DNA from: Mucilaginibacter auburnensis
GTDB taxonomy: Bacteria; Bacteroidota; Bacteroidia; Sphingobacteriales; Sphingobacteriaceae
Direction: 5' to 3'
DNA: 64,000 nucleotides
Assembly: GCF_002797815.1 (NCBI RefSeq)
Contig: NZ_PGFJ01000001.1
Span: 1,426,001 to 1,490,000, forward strand
Of this stretch, positions 35,516-43,112 are shown one piece after another (the stretch's first letter is position 1; every line of letters begins with the position of its first letter). Below the pieces are notes generated by a model that worked only from the letters and a program-made list of their open reading frames with translations, did not search any database and was not told where the DNA came from. The position numbers and the translations under genes are program-made.

Positions 35516-37132
35516 ATGATGAAAAAATTGAATAGTATAAAATTTTTATTTGCAGCTACCGCGGTTTTAGCGTTTGGTAGTTGCGATAAGGGTTTTGTTG
35601 AAAAAAATCAGAGTCCGTATCAACAAACCAGTATTGATCCGGCAATATTGTTAAGTACAGCCCAGCGTAACGTTAGTACCGGAAGCTGGGAAGTTGAATC
35701 AACCATTGTGCAACAATTTGTTAACGTTTTTGACGGCGGTGTAACTTCAGGTTTTCAGTTCAACTTAATAGGAGGTGCTGATACTTACAACGTTTTAAGA
35801 TGGAACCAAATGTTTAGCGGCGGGGGCCAGGTGGGTACGATCAGGATGTTAGACCGTGCACTTGACCTGGCTAAAGCGGAACCAATACAAAGGAATAATC
35901 TGATTCAAATGATCAGAATATTGCGTGCAATGAATTACATGATATTAGTTGACACTTATGGTGATGTGCCTTACAGCGAAGCTAATAAAGCTTATTCAGC
36001 AACTAATAATACTACGCCTAAATATGATAAGGCAGCTGATATTTATACAGATTTGTATAAAGAACTGAAAGAAGCAAGAGCCGCTTTAGTAGTTGGTACA
36101 ACTGCTACTAATTCAACTAATGCTGTGCCATTTGACATATTTTTTGGAACCGGTTACCTTACAACACAGGCCTCTGTACAAATACCTAAATGGCAACGCT
36201 TTGCTGGAAGTTTACTGTTACGTATGGGCATGCGTTATTCTAAAATAGACGCTAACAAAGCGCAAACTATAATAGCAGACGCTTTATCAGGTGCCGGTGT
36301 AATTGCATCTAATGCTGACAATGTTATGGTACCATTTAACAGCACAGATAATAACCCGCTAAATGGTGGACCAAGAGGTACAAATCCATACTACTATTAC
36401 TTGTATGAGCCGTTTGTAAATCAGCTAAAAAGCACAAATGATCCAAGGGGTAAATACATTGCGGCTTATTACAATGAACCCAACGTTATTAATGGTATTC
36501 CTCAGGATACAGTGTTGGCAAATCAGTTTGGTTTCCCTGTTGGTTACAATAACTCTACAATACTTACCAAATCTGATTTTAAGGGAAATGCTCAAAAAGG
36601 TGCAGGTTTTAGATACAGCCAGTTAAACTACTTTGTTTTTGGCAGCAATACAGCGCCGATATTTGTTTGTACTTATTCGCAAACTCAATTATTATTGGCT
36701 GAAGCTGCATTCAGAGGCTGGGTTACCGGTTCTGCTGAAACCTTTTATAACAATGGTATAAGGGCTTCTATGGATGAGTATCCGCTTTATCCTAACGCTG
36801 CCGCTATACCTGCAAATGCTTATAACGCATATATTGCACAGCCATCTGTTGCCTTTACTGGTGGTAATGAGCTTCAAAAAATCAATACTCAATATTGGTT
36901 AGCATCTTTAGGCAATCAGGCAGAGGCATTCGCAAACTTCAGAAGAAGCGGTTACCCTGCATTAACGCCAAACCCAATGGGTACACCGCTACCTGCTTCA
37001 ACCGGTGGTTTTGCACGTCGTGTACCTTATCCGCTTATTGAGCGTTCGGTTAATCAGGCAAGCTACCAGGCAGCTGTTGCCAGCATGGGTGGTGATGATG
37101 TTACTCAACGTTTATTCTGGGATAAACAATAA
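35516..37132 (+). CDS. SusD/RagB family glycan-binding lipoprotein (pair 1)
   Basis: A 538-residue lipoprotein from the ATG at 35516, with lipobox AFGSC. The N-terminal start is MMKKLNSIKFLFAATAVLAF. It has the SusD-like helical repeat region (IQRNNLIQMIRILRAMNYMILVDTYGDVPYSEA) and the C-terminal LLLAEAAFRGW and YPLIERSVNQ segments. This is the SusD_2-like group (SusD/RagB). It caps the SusC barrel and binds glycan at the cell surface. A TTG at 35510 in the same frame was judged unlikely. Confidence 0.94.
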   Translation: MMKKLNSIKFLFAATAVLAFGSCDKGFVEKNQSPYQQTSIDPAILLSTAQRNVSTGSWEVESTIVQQFVNVFDGGVTSGFQFNLIGGADTYNVLRWNQMFSGGGQVGTIRMLDRALDLAKAEPIQRNNLIQMIRILRAMNYMILVDTYGDVPYSEANKAYSATNNTTPKYDKAADIYTDLYKELKEARAALVVGTTATNSTNAVPFDIFFGTGYLTTQASVQIPKWQRFAGSLLLRMGMRYSKIDANKAQTIIADALSGAGVIASNADNVMVPFNSTDNNPLNGGPRGTNPYYYYLYEPFVNQLKSTNDPRGKYIAAYYNEPNVINGIPQDTVLANQFGFPVGYNNSTILTKSDFKGNAQKGAGFRYSQLNYFVFGSNTAPIFVCTYSQTQLLLAEAAFRGWVTGSAETFYNNGIRASMDEYPLYPNAAAIPANAYNAYIAQPSVAFTGGNELQKINTQYWLASLGNQAEAFANFRRSGYPALTPNPMGTPLPASTGGFARRVPYPLIERSVNQASYQAAVASMGGDDVTQRLFWDKQ

Positions 37133-37153
37133 AAATATCTAGCATGTAAATTT

Positions 37154-37184
37154 AAAGCCCGTGGCATTAGCCCGGGCTTTTTTG
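37154..37184 (+). terminator. Intrinsic terminator after susD1
   Basis: AAAGCCCG pairs with CGGGCTTT, followed by TTTTTG. It ends the susC1-susD1 transcript, so the downstream GH43 gene likely has its own promoter in 37185-37374. Confidence 0.85.
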
Positions 37185-37374
37185 TTATTAGTGGGCGTTG
37201 GTTTTCAATAAATCATTCAATTTATTTCAAGTGTATTTATAACAATTAAAAAGGGTTTCATACATTAGCAAAAAATAACCCCTGCTTAGTTATGCTATAT
37301 ATCAGGGGACATTTATAAACCATTGGTATTTCGTTTTTTGTTGACTAACAAAACCATCAGTACACAACAATAAT

Positions 37375-39096
37375 ATGAGAAAACTTATTTTGGCATGTAG
37401 CCTTGTAATAGTAGGTACGTTTGCTAAAGCCCAGTTGGTGCTGCCAAAAGGCAAGCAAACCACAATTATTAATCCTGTCAATTTAAGCTACAGGTTTATG
37501 TTGGATACGCCTTCGCGCCGCGAAGCTGCCGACCCGGCGATGATTAATTTCAAAGGTGAATACTACTTGTTCGCATCAAAATCAGGCGGCTATTTCCACT
37601 CTAAAGACATGCTCAATTGGGATCTGGTAAAAACCAGCGACTTGCCTCTTGAAGACTATGCGCCAACAGCTATGGTTTATAAAGGCGAGGTTTACTTTAT
37701 GGCATCAGGAAATAACCCGGTAAAAATTTATAAAACAGCAGATCCAAAAACAGGTAAATGGACAGTGGTGCAGGATAAATTCCCCATCACTATGATAGAT
37801 CCGTTTTTGTTTGCTGATGATGATGACAGAGTATATTTTTACTATGGATGTTCAAACGTTAACCCGCTATACGCTGTTGAGTTAGACCCTAAAACTATGT
37901 TACCTTTAGGCAAACCAACCGTGTTTTTTAACAGTGACAAGGAAAGCCATGGCTGGGAACGCAGAGGCGATTATCAAACTGTAGCTGGTCGCCCGTGGAT
38001 AGAGGGAAGTTGGGTAACCAAACATAATGGTAAATATTATTGGCAATATTCAGCACCAGGTACAGAATTTAAAAGCTATAATGATGGCGTGTATGTGTCT
38101 GATAAACCAATGGGGCCGTTCACACTAATGCCTAACAATCCCGGCTCAATGCGTCCCGAAGGATTTATAGCAGGTGCTGGACACAGTGGAACTTTTAAAG
38201 ATAACTATGGAAATTACTGGCGCGTGTCGACCATTGTAATTTCAGTAAAACACATGTTTGAACGCCGTTTAGGTTTATACCCACTATTTTTTGATAAAGA
38301 TGGTATCTTCCACACTTATACGGATTTTGGCGATTTCCCGCTAACGCTGCCTAAAAAGAAAATAGCCAGCCCGGCGGAATTAAAACCTAAATGGATGTTG
38401 TTGTCTTACAAAAAGCCTGTAGAAGTATCGTCTGCACAGCCTAACCATCCAAAAGAAAACGCGTCTGACGAAGAAGTGCGTACTTATTGGAGTGCTGCCA
38501 CAGGCAACAAAGGCGAATGGTTGACAATGGATCTTAAAAAGATATCAACCGTTAATGCTGTACAAATAAACTATGCCGAAAACCAGGCTAACTCATTTGG
38601 TCGTAGCGATAATGATTACTACCAATATTTATTAGAGTATTCAACAGACGGTAAAGCCTGGAAAACACTTGCCGACAAACGCAATAACAAAATAGATGTT
38701 CCGCATGATTACCTGGAACTCAGCGCGCCAATTAAAGCACGTTATATCAGACTAACCAACTATAAAGTACCGTCAGGCACTTTCGCCATTGCTGATCTGC
38801 GCGTGTTTGGAAAAGGTACAGACGGGGTTATGACTACCAAAAACGATATTTTTGTTAGTCGCTCAAAAACCGACCCATGTGTTGCTGATATTTCATGGAT
38901 CAAAACACCTAACGCGGTTGGTTATAATGTTAGGTATGGTACAGCACCAGATAAATTATATCATACTTACCAGGTATTAGGTACCGAGCATGTAACCATA
39001 AGAAGCCTGAACAAAAACGAAAGCTACTACTTTACCGTTGATGCTTTCAACGAAAGTGGAATTAAAACCGGCAATCCGGTAAGTAACGTTGAATAA
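37375..39096 (+). CDS. Glycoside hydrolase family 43 with discoidin-like and Fn3-like domains
   Basis: A 573-residue secreted protein (signal MRKLILACSLVIVGTFAKAQ). The five-bladed propeller carries the GH43 acid residues: Asp in EAADPAMINFKGEYYLF, Asp in ITMIDPFLF and Glu in PWIEGSWVTKHNGKYYW. After ~350 residues comes a F5/8 type C-like domain (VEVSSAQPNHPKENASDEEVRTYWSAATGNKGEWLTMDLK ... IKARYIRLTNYKV) and a C-terminal Fn3-like part (VGYNVRYGTAPDKLYHTYQ). GH43 enzymes are beta-xylosidases, arabinofuranosidases or arabinanases; the precise activity cannot be told. It is 18 bp from the GH51 gene. Confidence 0.92.
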   Translation: MRKLILACSLVIVGTFAKAQLVLPKGKQTTIINPVNLSYRFMLDTPSRREAADPAMINFKGEYYLFASKSGGYFHSKDMLNWDLVKTSDLPLEDYAPTAMVYKGEVYFMASGNNPVKIYKTADPKTGKWTVVQDKFPITMIDPFLFADDDDRVYFYYGCSNVNPLYAVELDPKTMLPLGKPTVFFNSDKESHGWERRGDYQTVAGRPWIEGSWVTKHNGKYYWQYSAPGTEFKSYNDGVYVSDKPMGPFTLMPNNPGSMRPEGFIAGAGHSGTFKDNYGNYWRVSTIVISVKHMFERRLGLYPLFFDKDGIFHTYTDFGDFPLTLPKKKIASPAELKPKWMLLSYKKPVEVSSAQPNHPKENASDEEVRTYWSAATGNKGEWLTMDLKKISTVNAVQINYAENQANSFGRSDNDYYQYLLEYSTDGKAWKTLADKRNNKIDVPHDYLELSAPIKARYIRLTNYKVPSGTFAIADLRVFGKGTDGVMTTKNDIFVSRSKTDPCVADISWIKTPNAVGYNVRYGTAPDKLYHTYQVLGTEHVTIRSLNKNESYYFTVDAFNESGIKTGNPVSNVE

Positions 39097-39114
39097 TAAG
39101 TACTATATATAAAT

Positions 39115-40665
39115 ATGAAGAAAACATTATTTTCTGCCGCCGCCTTTGCATTGTTAACGCTTGGCAATTCAGCGGTGTTTGCACAAAGTGCTAAGGCTAC
39201 AATAGGTGCCGAATCAAATTTGGTAATAAGCAAACATATTTACGGCCAGTTTGCCGAGCACCTGGGTCGTGGTATTTATGATGGTTTTTGGGTTGATCCT
39301 AAAATGCCGGTAAAAAAGCAAGACAGATACAGATTAGATATTGTTGAAGCTCTAAAAAAAATAAAGATTCCTAACCTGCGCTGGCCGGGTGGCTGTTTTG
39401 CTGATGAATACCACTGGCGCGACGGTATTGGTGTGCGCACCAGTCGGCCTAAAATGGTTAATACCAACTGGGGCGGAGTAACAGAAGACAACAGCTTCGG
39501 TACTCACGAATTTTTGGAGCTTTGCCGTTTACTGGGTTGCGAGCCTTACATTAGCGGTAATGTAGGTAGTGGTACTGTACAGGAAATGTCAAACTGGGTA
39601 GAGTACCTTAACTTTGACGGTAAAAGCCCGCTAACTGATCTTCGTGCTAAAAATGGCCATGGAAAACCTTACAATGTGAGTTTTTGGGGTGTAGGTAACG
39701 AAAGCTGGGGTTGTGGCGGTAACATGACGCCTGAATATTATTCAGACGAGTACAAAAGATACGCCATCTTCGCTAAAGACTATAACAATGCCAAGTTGAA
39801 AAAAATTGCTACCGGTCCTGCCGGCGACAATTACAACTGGACTGAAGTTGTAATGAAAAACGTTAAAAAAGACATATGGGGTATAGCGCTACATTACTAC
39901 ACTCTGCCTACCGGCAGCTGGACAGGCAGCAAGGGATCTGCCACCAATTTTAACGAGGATGCTTACTTCAACACCATGAGAAATGCCCTTAAAATGGAAG
40001 AGTATGTTACTAAACACTCCGCCATTATGGACAAGTATGATCCGCAAAAAAATATTGCGTTGGTAGTTGATGAGTGGGGTGTTTGGACAGACTCTGAACC
40101 TGGCACCAATCCTGGATTCCTATATCAGCAAAACAGTTTGCGCGATGCATTAGTTGCGGCATCAACCTTAAATATATTTAACAACCATGCTGAGCGTGTT
40201 AAGATGGCTAACCTGGCGCAAGCCATTAACGTTTTACAGGCACTTATTCTAACCAATAAAGAAAAACTGGTATTCACACCAACCTATCATATTTTTGATA
40301 TGTACAAAGTGCATCAGGATGCTAAATTACTGCCGGTTAAAATTGACGTGCCTGAATACGAATTTAACGGAAATAAAATTCCTGCCGTAAACGTATCAGC
40401 TTCAAAGGATGCAAGTGGTAAAATTCATCTTACCATCGTTAATATTGATAATCATAAATCAGTTGATTTTAAAGCAGATTTAGGCAATGTTGCGTGGAAC
40501 ACTGTTACGGGCCAGATATTAACTGGTACCAACGTAACTAACATTAATACATTTACTAATCCTACAAATATCAGGCTTGTTGCATTTAATGATGCAAAAA
40601 AAGATGGTAGTAGTGTTTCAGTTAAATTGCCTGCCCACTCAGTAGTATCGCTTGAATTAAAGTAA
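39115..40665 (+). CDS. abfA: GH51 alpha-L-arabinofuranosidase
   Basis: A 516-residue enzyme with a signal peptide ending AVFAQ. The TIM barrel shows [35 protein letters not shown], the acid/base Glu in [12 protein letters not shown] and the nucleophile Glu in VVDEWGVW. The C-terminal beta domain ends [11 protein letters not shown]. It should release terminal L-arabinofuranose from arabinan or arabinoxylan fragments, probably in the periplasm. Together with GH43 upstream and the epimerase downstream it forms one operon with short gaps. Confidence 0.96.
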   Translation: MKKTLFSAAAFALLTLGNSAVFAQSAKATIGAESNLVISKHIYGQFAEHLGRGIYDGFWVDPKMPVKKQDRYRLDIVEALKKIKIPNLRWPGGCFADEYHWRDGIGVRTSRPKMVNTNWGGVTEDNSFGTHEFLELCRLLGCEPYISGNVGSGTVQEMSNWVEYLNFDGKSPLTDLRAKNGHGKPYNVSFWGVGNESWGCGGNMTPEYYSDEYKRYAIFAKDYNNAKLKKIATGPAGDNYNWTEVVMKNVKKDIWGIALHYYTLPTGSWTGSKGSATNFNEDAYFNTMRNALKMEEYVTKHSAIMDKYDPQKNIALVVDEWGVWTDSEPGTNPGFLYQQNSLRDALVAASTLNIFNNHAERVKMANLAQAINVLQALILTNKEKLVFTPTYHIFDMYKVHQDAKLLPVKIDVPEYEFNGNKIPAVNVSASKDASGKIHLTIVNIDNHKSVDFKADLGNVAWNTVTGQILTGTNVTNINTFTNPTNIRLVAFNDAKKDGSSVSVKLPAHSVVSLELK

Positions 40666-40685
40666 ACCAATAACCAACCAAAATA

Positions 40686-41870
40686 ATGAGAACAAAGTCA
40701 AAACTATTCATGTCGGCGCTTATAGCGGCTGCTGCTATAGGCAATTTTGCCTGCACACCGCCTGCCGAAAATAAATCAACAGAAGAAAATACTATGGAAC
40801 AAACCAGTACTGCAATACCAGATAGCAGTAATTTTTCAGGTGAAGTGAATGGAAAAGCCACGCACCTGTTTACGTTAGTAAACAAAAACGGAATGCAGGT
40901 AGCCATTACCAACTATGGCGGCCGTATTGTGAGTTTATTGGTTAAAGACAAAACCGGCGCGTTTAAAGATGTGGTTTTAGGTTATGATAACGTTAAAACT
41001 TACCAAAAACGTGGAGAGCCTTATTTTGGCGCTTTAATTGGCCGTTATGGCAACCGTATTGGTAAAGCTAAATTCAGCCTGAATGGTAAGGAATATAATT
41101 TAGAGAAAAATGACGGTGCAAACAGCTTACACGGTGGTGCGCATGGTTATTGGATGCAAGTTTGGGATGCTAAGCTGATCAACAAAACCACGCTTGAACT
41201 TACTTACTTGTCAAAAGATGGTGAAGCAGGTTACCCCGGTAATTTAAACGTTAAAGTTGTTTACACTTTAACAGATAATGACGAAGTTAAAATTGATTAT
41301 TCAGCAACAACAGATCAGGCCACTCCGGTTAACTTAACCAATCACGCTTACTTTAACCTGAATGGTGCAGGCGATTCAACCATATTAAATAACGAATTGC
41401 GAATAGCTGCTGATAACATTACTCCTGTTGACAACACGCTCATTCCAACAGGAAAAATCACTCCTGTTAAAGGTACTGCTTTTGATTTTACATCATTTAA
41501 AGCAATTGGTAAAGAAATTGGCAACGCCGACGATGAGCAGTTGAAATTTGGTAAAGGTTATGACCATAACTTTGTGTTAAACAAACATACATTGAAAGAC
41601 GCTATTGCTACAGTAAAAAGCCCTGTAACAGGTATTGTAATGGATGTTTACACCGAGGAGCCCGCCATTCAGTTTTACAGTGGTAACTTTTTAGATGGCC
41701 GCTCAAAAGACGGTAAAGGTGGCGTAGCTTACCCATTACGTTCTGCACTTTGTTTAGAAACTCAACATTATCCTGATTCACCAAACAAGCCGGAGTTCCC
41801 GTCAACTACCTTAAATCCGGGTAAAACTTATAAAACTACAACAATATACAAGTTCAGCGTAGCTAAATAA
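40686..41870 (+). CDS. galM: Aldose 1-epimerase (mutarotase), predicted lipoprotein
   Basis: A 394-residue protein. The N-terminus ends in a lipobox-like NFACTPP, so an envelope location is predicted. The catalytic parts are AITNYGGRIVSLLVKD, ALIGRYGNRIGKAKF, NSLHGGAHGYW, VNLTNHAYFNLNG and the final-Glu region EEPAIQFYSGN. It interconverts alpha and beta anomers of aldoses; here it likely equilibrates released L-arabinose or similar sugars before uptake. It is the last gene before a strong terminator. Confidence 0.93.
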   Translation: MRTKSKLFMSALIAAAAIGNFACTPPAENKSTEENTMEQTSTAIPDSSNFSGEVNGKATHLFTLVNKNGMQVAITNYGGRIVSLLVKDKTGAFKDVVLGYDNVKTYQKRGEPYFGALIGRYGNRIGKAKFSLNGKEYNLEKNDGANSLHGGAHGYWMQVWDAKLINKTTLELTYLSKDGEAGYPGNLNVKVVYTLTDNDEVKIDYSATTDQATPVNLTNHAYFNLNGAGDSTILNNELRIAADNITPVDNTLIPTGKITPVKGTAFDFTSFKAIGKEIGNADDEQLKFGKGYDHNFVLNKHTLKDAIATVKSPVTGIVMDVYTEEPAIQFYSGNFLDGRSKDGKGGVAYPLRSALCLETQHYPDSPNKPEFPSTTLNPGKTYKTTTIYKFSVAK

Positions 41871-41891
41871 TTATAAGACTTAATATTATTG

Positions 41892-41927
41892 AAAGGCAGA
41901 CCGTTTTTTAGCGGTCTGCTTTTTTTG
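41892..41927 (+). terminator. Intrinsic terminator after the epimerase gene
   Basis: GCAGACCG pairs with CGGTCTGC around an 8-base loop and is followed by TTTTTTTT. It ends the GH43-GH51-epimerase operon. Confidence 0.9.
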
Positions 41928-41970
41928 TGCTTATTGGTTATCTATCTTCGCTACAATTAATAGTTAAAAC

Positions 41971-42585
41971 ATGGCTCCGGATACAATCAGCAAACTCACT
42001 AAGTTAACCGAATTAAGTAAAGGCTATAAAGCTTTTTTGTATGATTGCGATGGTACCTTGGCTGATAATATGGCCGCTCATAAAGAAACTTACATAAAAG
42101 TAGAATTAAACCAAGGCCATACCATAACCGGAGACATTGTTGATGAACTGGCCGGCTGGCCTGTTATTGATGTAGTAGGGGAGATCAATAAGCGCTTTGC
42201 CACAGATTTTGATCCTGCTGAATTCAAGGAACTCAAGTACAAGCTTTTTCTTAACGACTATATAGACCTTACCAAGCCCATTGAATTTGTAACCGAACAT
42301 TTAAAGGCGCATGCTGGTAAAGTCAGGATTGGTGTTGTATCGGGTAGTGGAAGGGAAGCAGTTGAACGAACGTTACAAATTATAGGCGTGATACACCTTG
42401 TTGAAGTAATGATTTGTGCAGGGGAGACTGAACATGGAAAGCCATATCCGGACCCATTTTTGGCAGCAGCCAAAGTTTTAAATGTAGCCCCCGAACATTG
42501 CCTGGTTTTTGAAGATGGAGATGCCGGAGTGGAATCAGCACGGCGCGCCGGAATGCGATCAATCCGTACTGACAAAATAGAATAA
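41971..42585 (+). CDS. HAD-family hydrolase, beta-phosphoglucomutase-like
   Basis: A 204-residue soluble protein. Motif I is FLYDCDGTLADNMAAH with the Asp nucleophile and the Asp two residues later. Motif II is VSGSGREAVERTL and motifs III/IV are CAGETEHGKPYPDPFLAAAKVL and CLVFEDGDAGVESARRAGM. The helical cap between motifs I and II is the C1 type of beta-PGM/phosphatase-like HADs. It may dephosphorylate or isomerise a sugar phosphate. Its place inside the arabinose locus suggests a pentose phosphate substrate, which is inference. Confidence 0.9.
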   Translation: MAPDTISKLTKLTELSKGYKAFLYDCDGTLADNMAAHKETYIKVELNQGHTITGDIVDELAGWPVIDVVGEINKRFATDFDPAEFKELKYKLFLNDYIDLTKPIEFVTEHLKAHAGKVRIGVVSGSGREAVERTLQIIGVIHLVEVMICAGETEHGKPYPDPFLAAAKVLNVAPEHCLVFEDGDAGVESARRAGMRSIRTDKIE

Positions 42586-42626
42586 TCTTTGCCTGATTTC
42601 TCGGGTCAAAAATCTTAAAACTCCTG

Positions 42627-42709
42627 CTATTTCGTTTGCGTAAAAATTTATCATTTTTGACGCTATGGCTATTTCGTTTGCGTAAAACTTCTATTTCGTT
42701 TTCGTAAAT
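42627..42709 (+). repeat. Three direct repeats of CTATTTCGTTTGCGTAAAA (probable activator sites)
   Basis: Copies at 42627-42645 and 42669-42687 are identical over 19 bases; the third at 42691-42709 differs at two positions (CTATTTCGTTTTCGTAAAT). Start-to-start distances are 42 and 22 bases, close to four and two helical turns. Looser matches at the intermediate 21-base steps (for example CCATTTCGCAATGTGC near 42718) may continue the series. Repeated half-sites two helical turns apart are what AraC-type domains often bind. Confidence 0.85.
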
Positions 42710-42730
42710 TTTTATACCATTTCGCAATGT

Positions 42731-42792
42731 GCGTTGAACATTTGTAACATAATTTTGGTGAAATGTGATAGTCGATACGGAGCGTTCAACGC
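42731..42792. repeat. Inverted repeat GCGTTGAAC ... GTTCAACGC upstream of susC2
   Basis: Nine-base arms at 42731-42739 and 42784-42792, 44 bases apart, with further AATG/CATT similarity outside them. They lie between the direct repeats and the promoter candidate. They may be sites for a dimeric regulator or help form a loop. Confidence 0.55.
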
Positions 42793-43013
42793 ATTTTCGC
42801 AAGCATTATTGAGTAGTTTTTTTCAATAGTATTATAAGCCAACAATTCACTTTGTGATACTTTATTTTTCTAATTGATTTGCAACCTGTGTTGTTTTGAG
42901 GTAAACCTATTTTACCATCATGCAACCTTGTTTCGAACGGAAAATTAGATATCGCCAGGTCCAATCAAATTATTAGTAACCCAAATATTAATCAAACCAG
43001 TTTACAAAGGTAA

Positions 43014-43037
43014 ATGAATAAAGAAGAGACATTGTAA
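43014..43037 (+). CDS. Putative leader peptide ORF MNKEETL before susC2
   Basis: ATG AAT AAA GAA GAG ACA TTG TAA. It shares the MNKE opening and its position downstream of the AATTATTAGTAACC box with the tiny ORF before susC1. The stop is 75 nt from the susC2 start. Coding status is not proven. Confidence 0.35.
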   Translation: MNKEETL

Positions 43038-43112
43038 CCGCTTGCTTAGTCGCGTGTCAAGGATATGCGGCCATTTTAAATGATATCAATCTTAATAAGA
43101 AAATCCAATTTT

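Larger units (their letters stand above)
42586..43112 (+). promoter_or_regulatory. Long regulatory region and leader of susC2
   Basis: More than 500 bases without a normal gene. From left to right: three direct repeats (42627-42709), an inverted repeat (42731-42792), a promoter candidate TTG at 42852-42854, 19 bases, TTGATTTG at 42874-42881, the box AATTATTAGTAACC (42968-42981), a 7-codon ORF (43014-43037) and AATCCAATTTTATG (43102-43115) overlapping the susC2 start. The layout suggests an upstream activator array, then a promoter with a leader of about 220 nt. Confidence 0.65.

Noticed and set aside
42627..42709. CRISPR array
   Set aside because: Only three copies of an 18-19 bp unit, spacers of about 3 and 23 bases, and no cas genes.
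42380..42802. A 140-codon minus-strand ORF opposite the HAD gene and the susC2 upstream region
   Set aside because: It is formed by the opposite strand of a clear HAD coding region and the direct repeats, which give a repeated LRKRNS pattern. It has no plausible domain.
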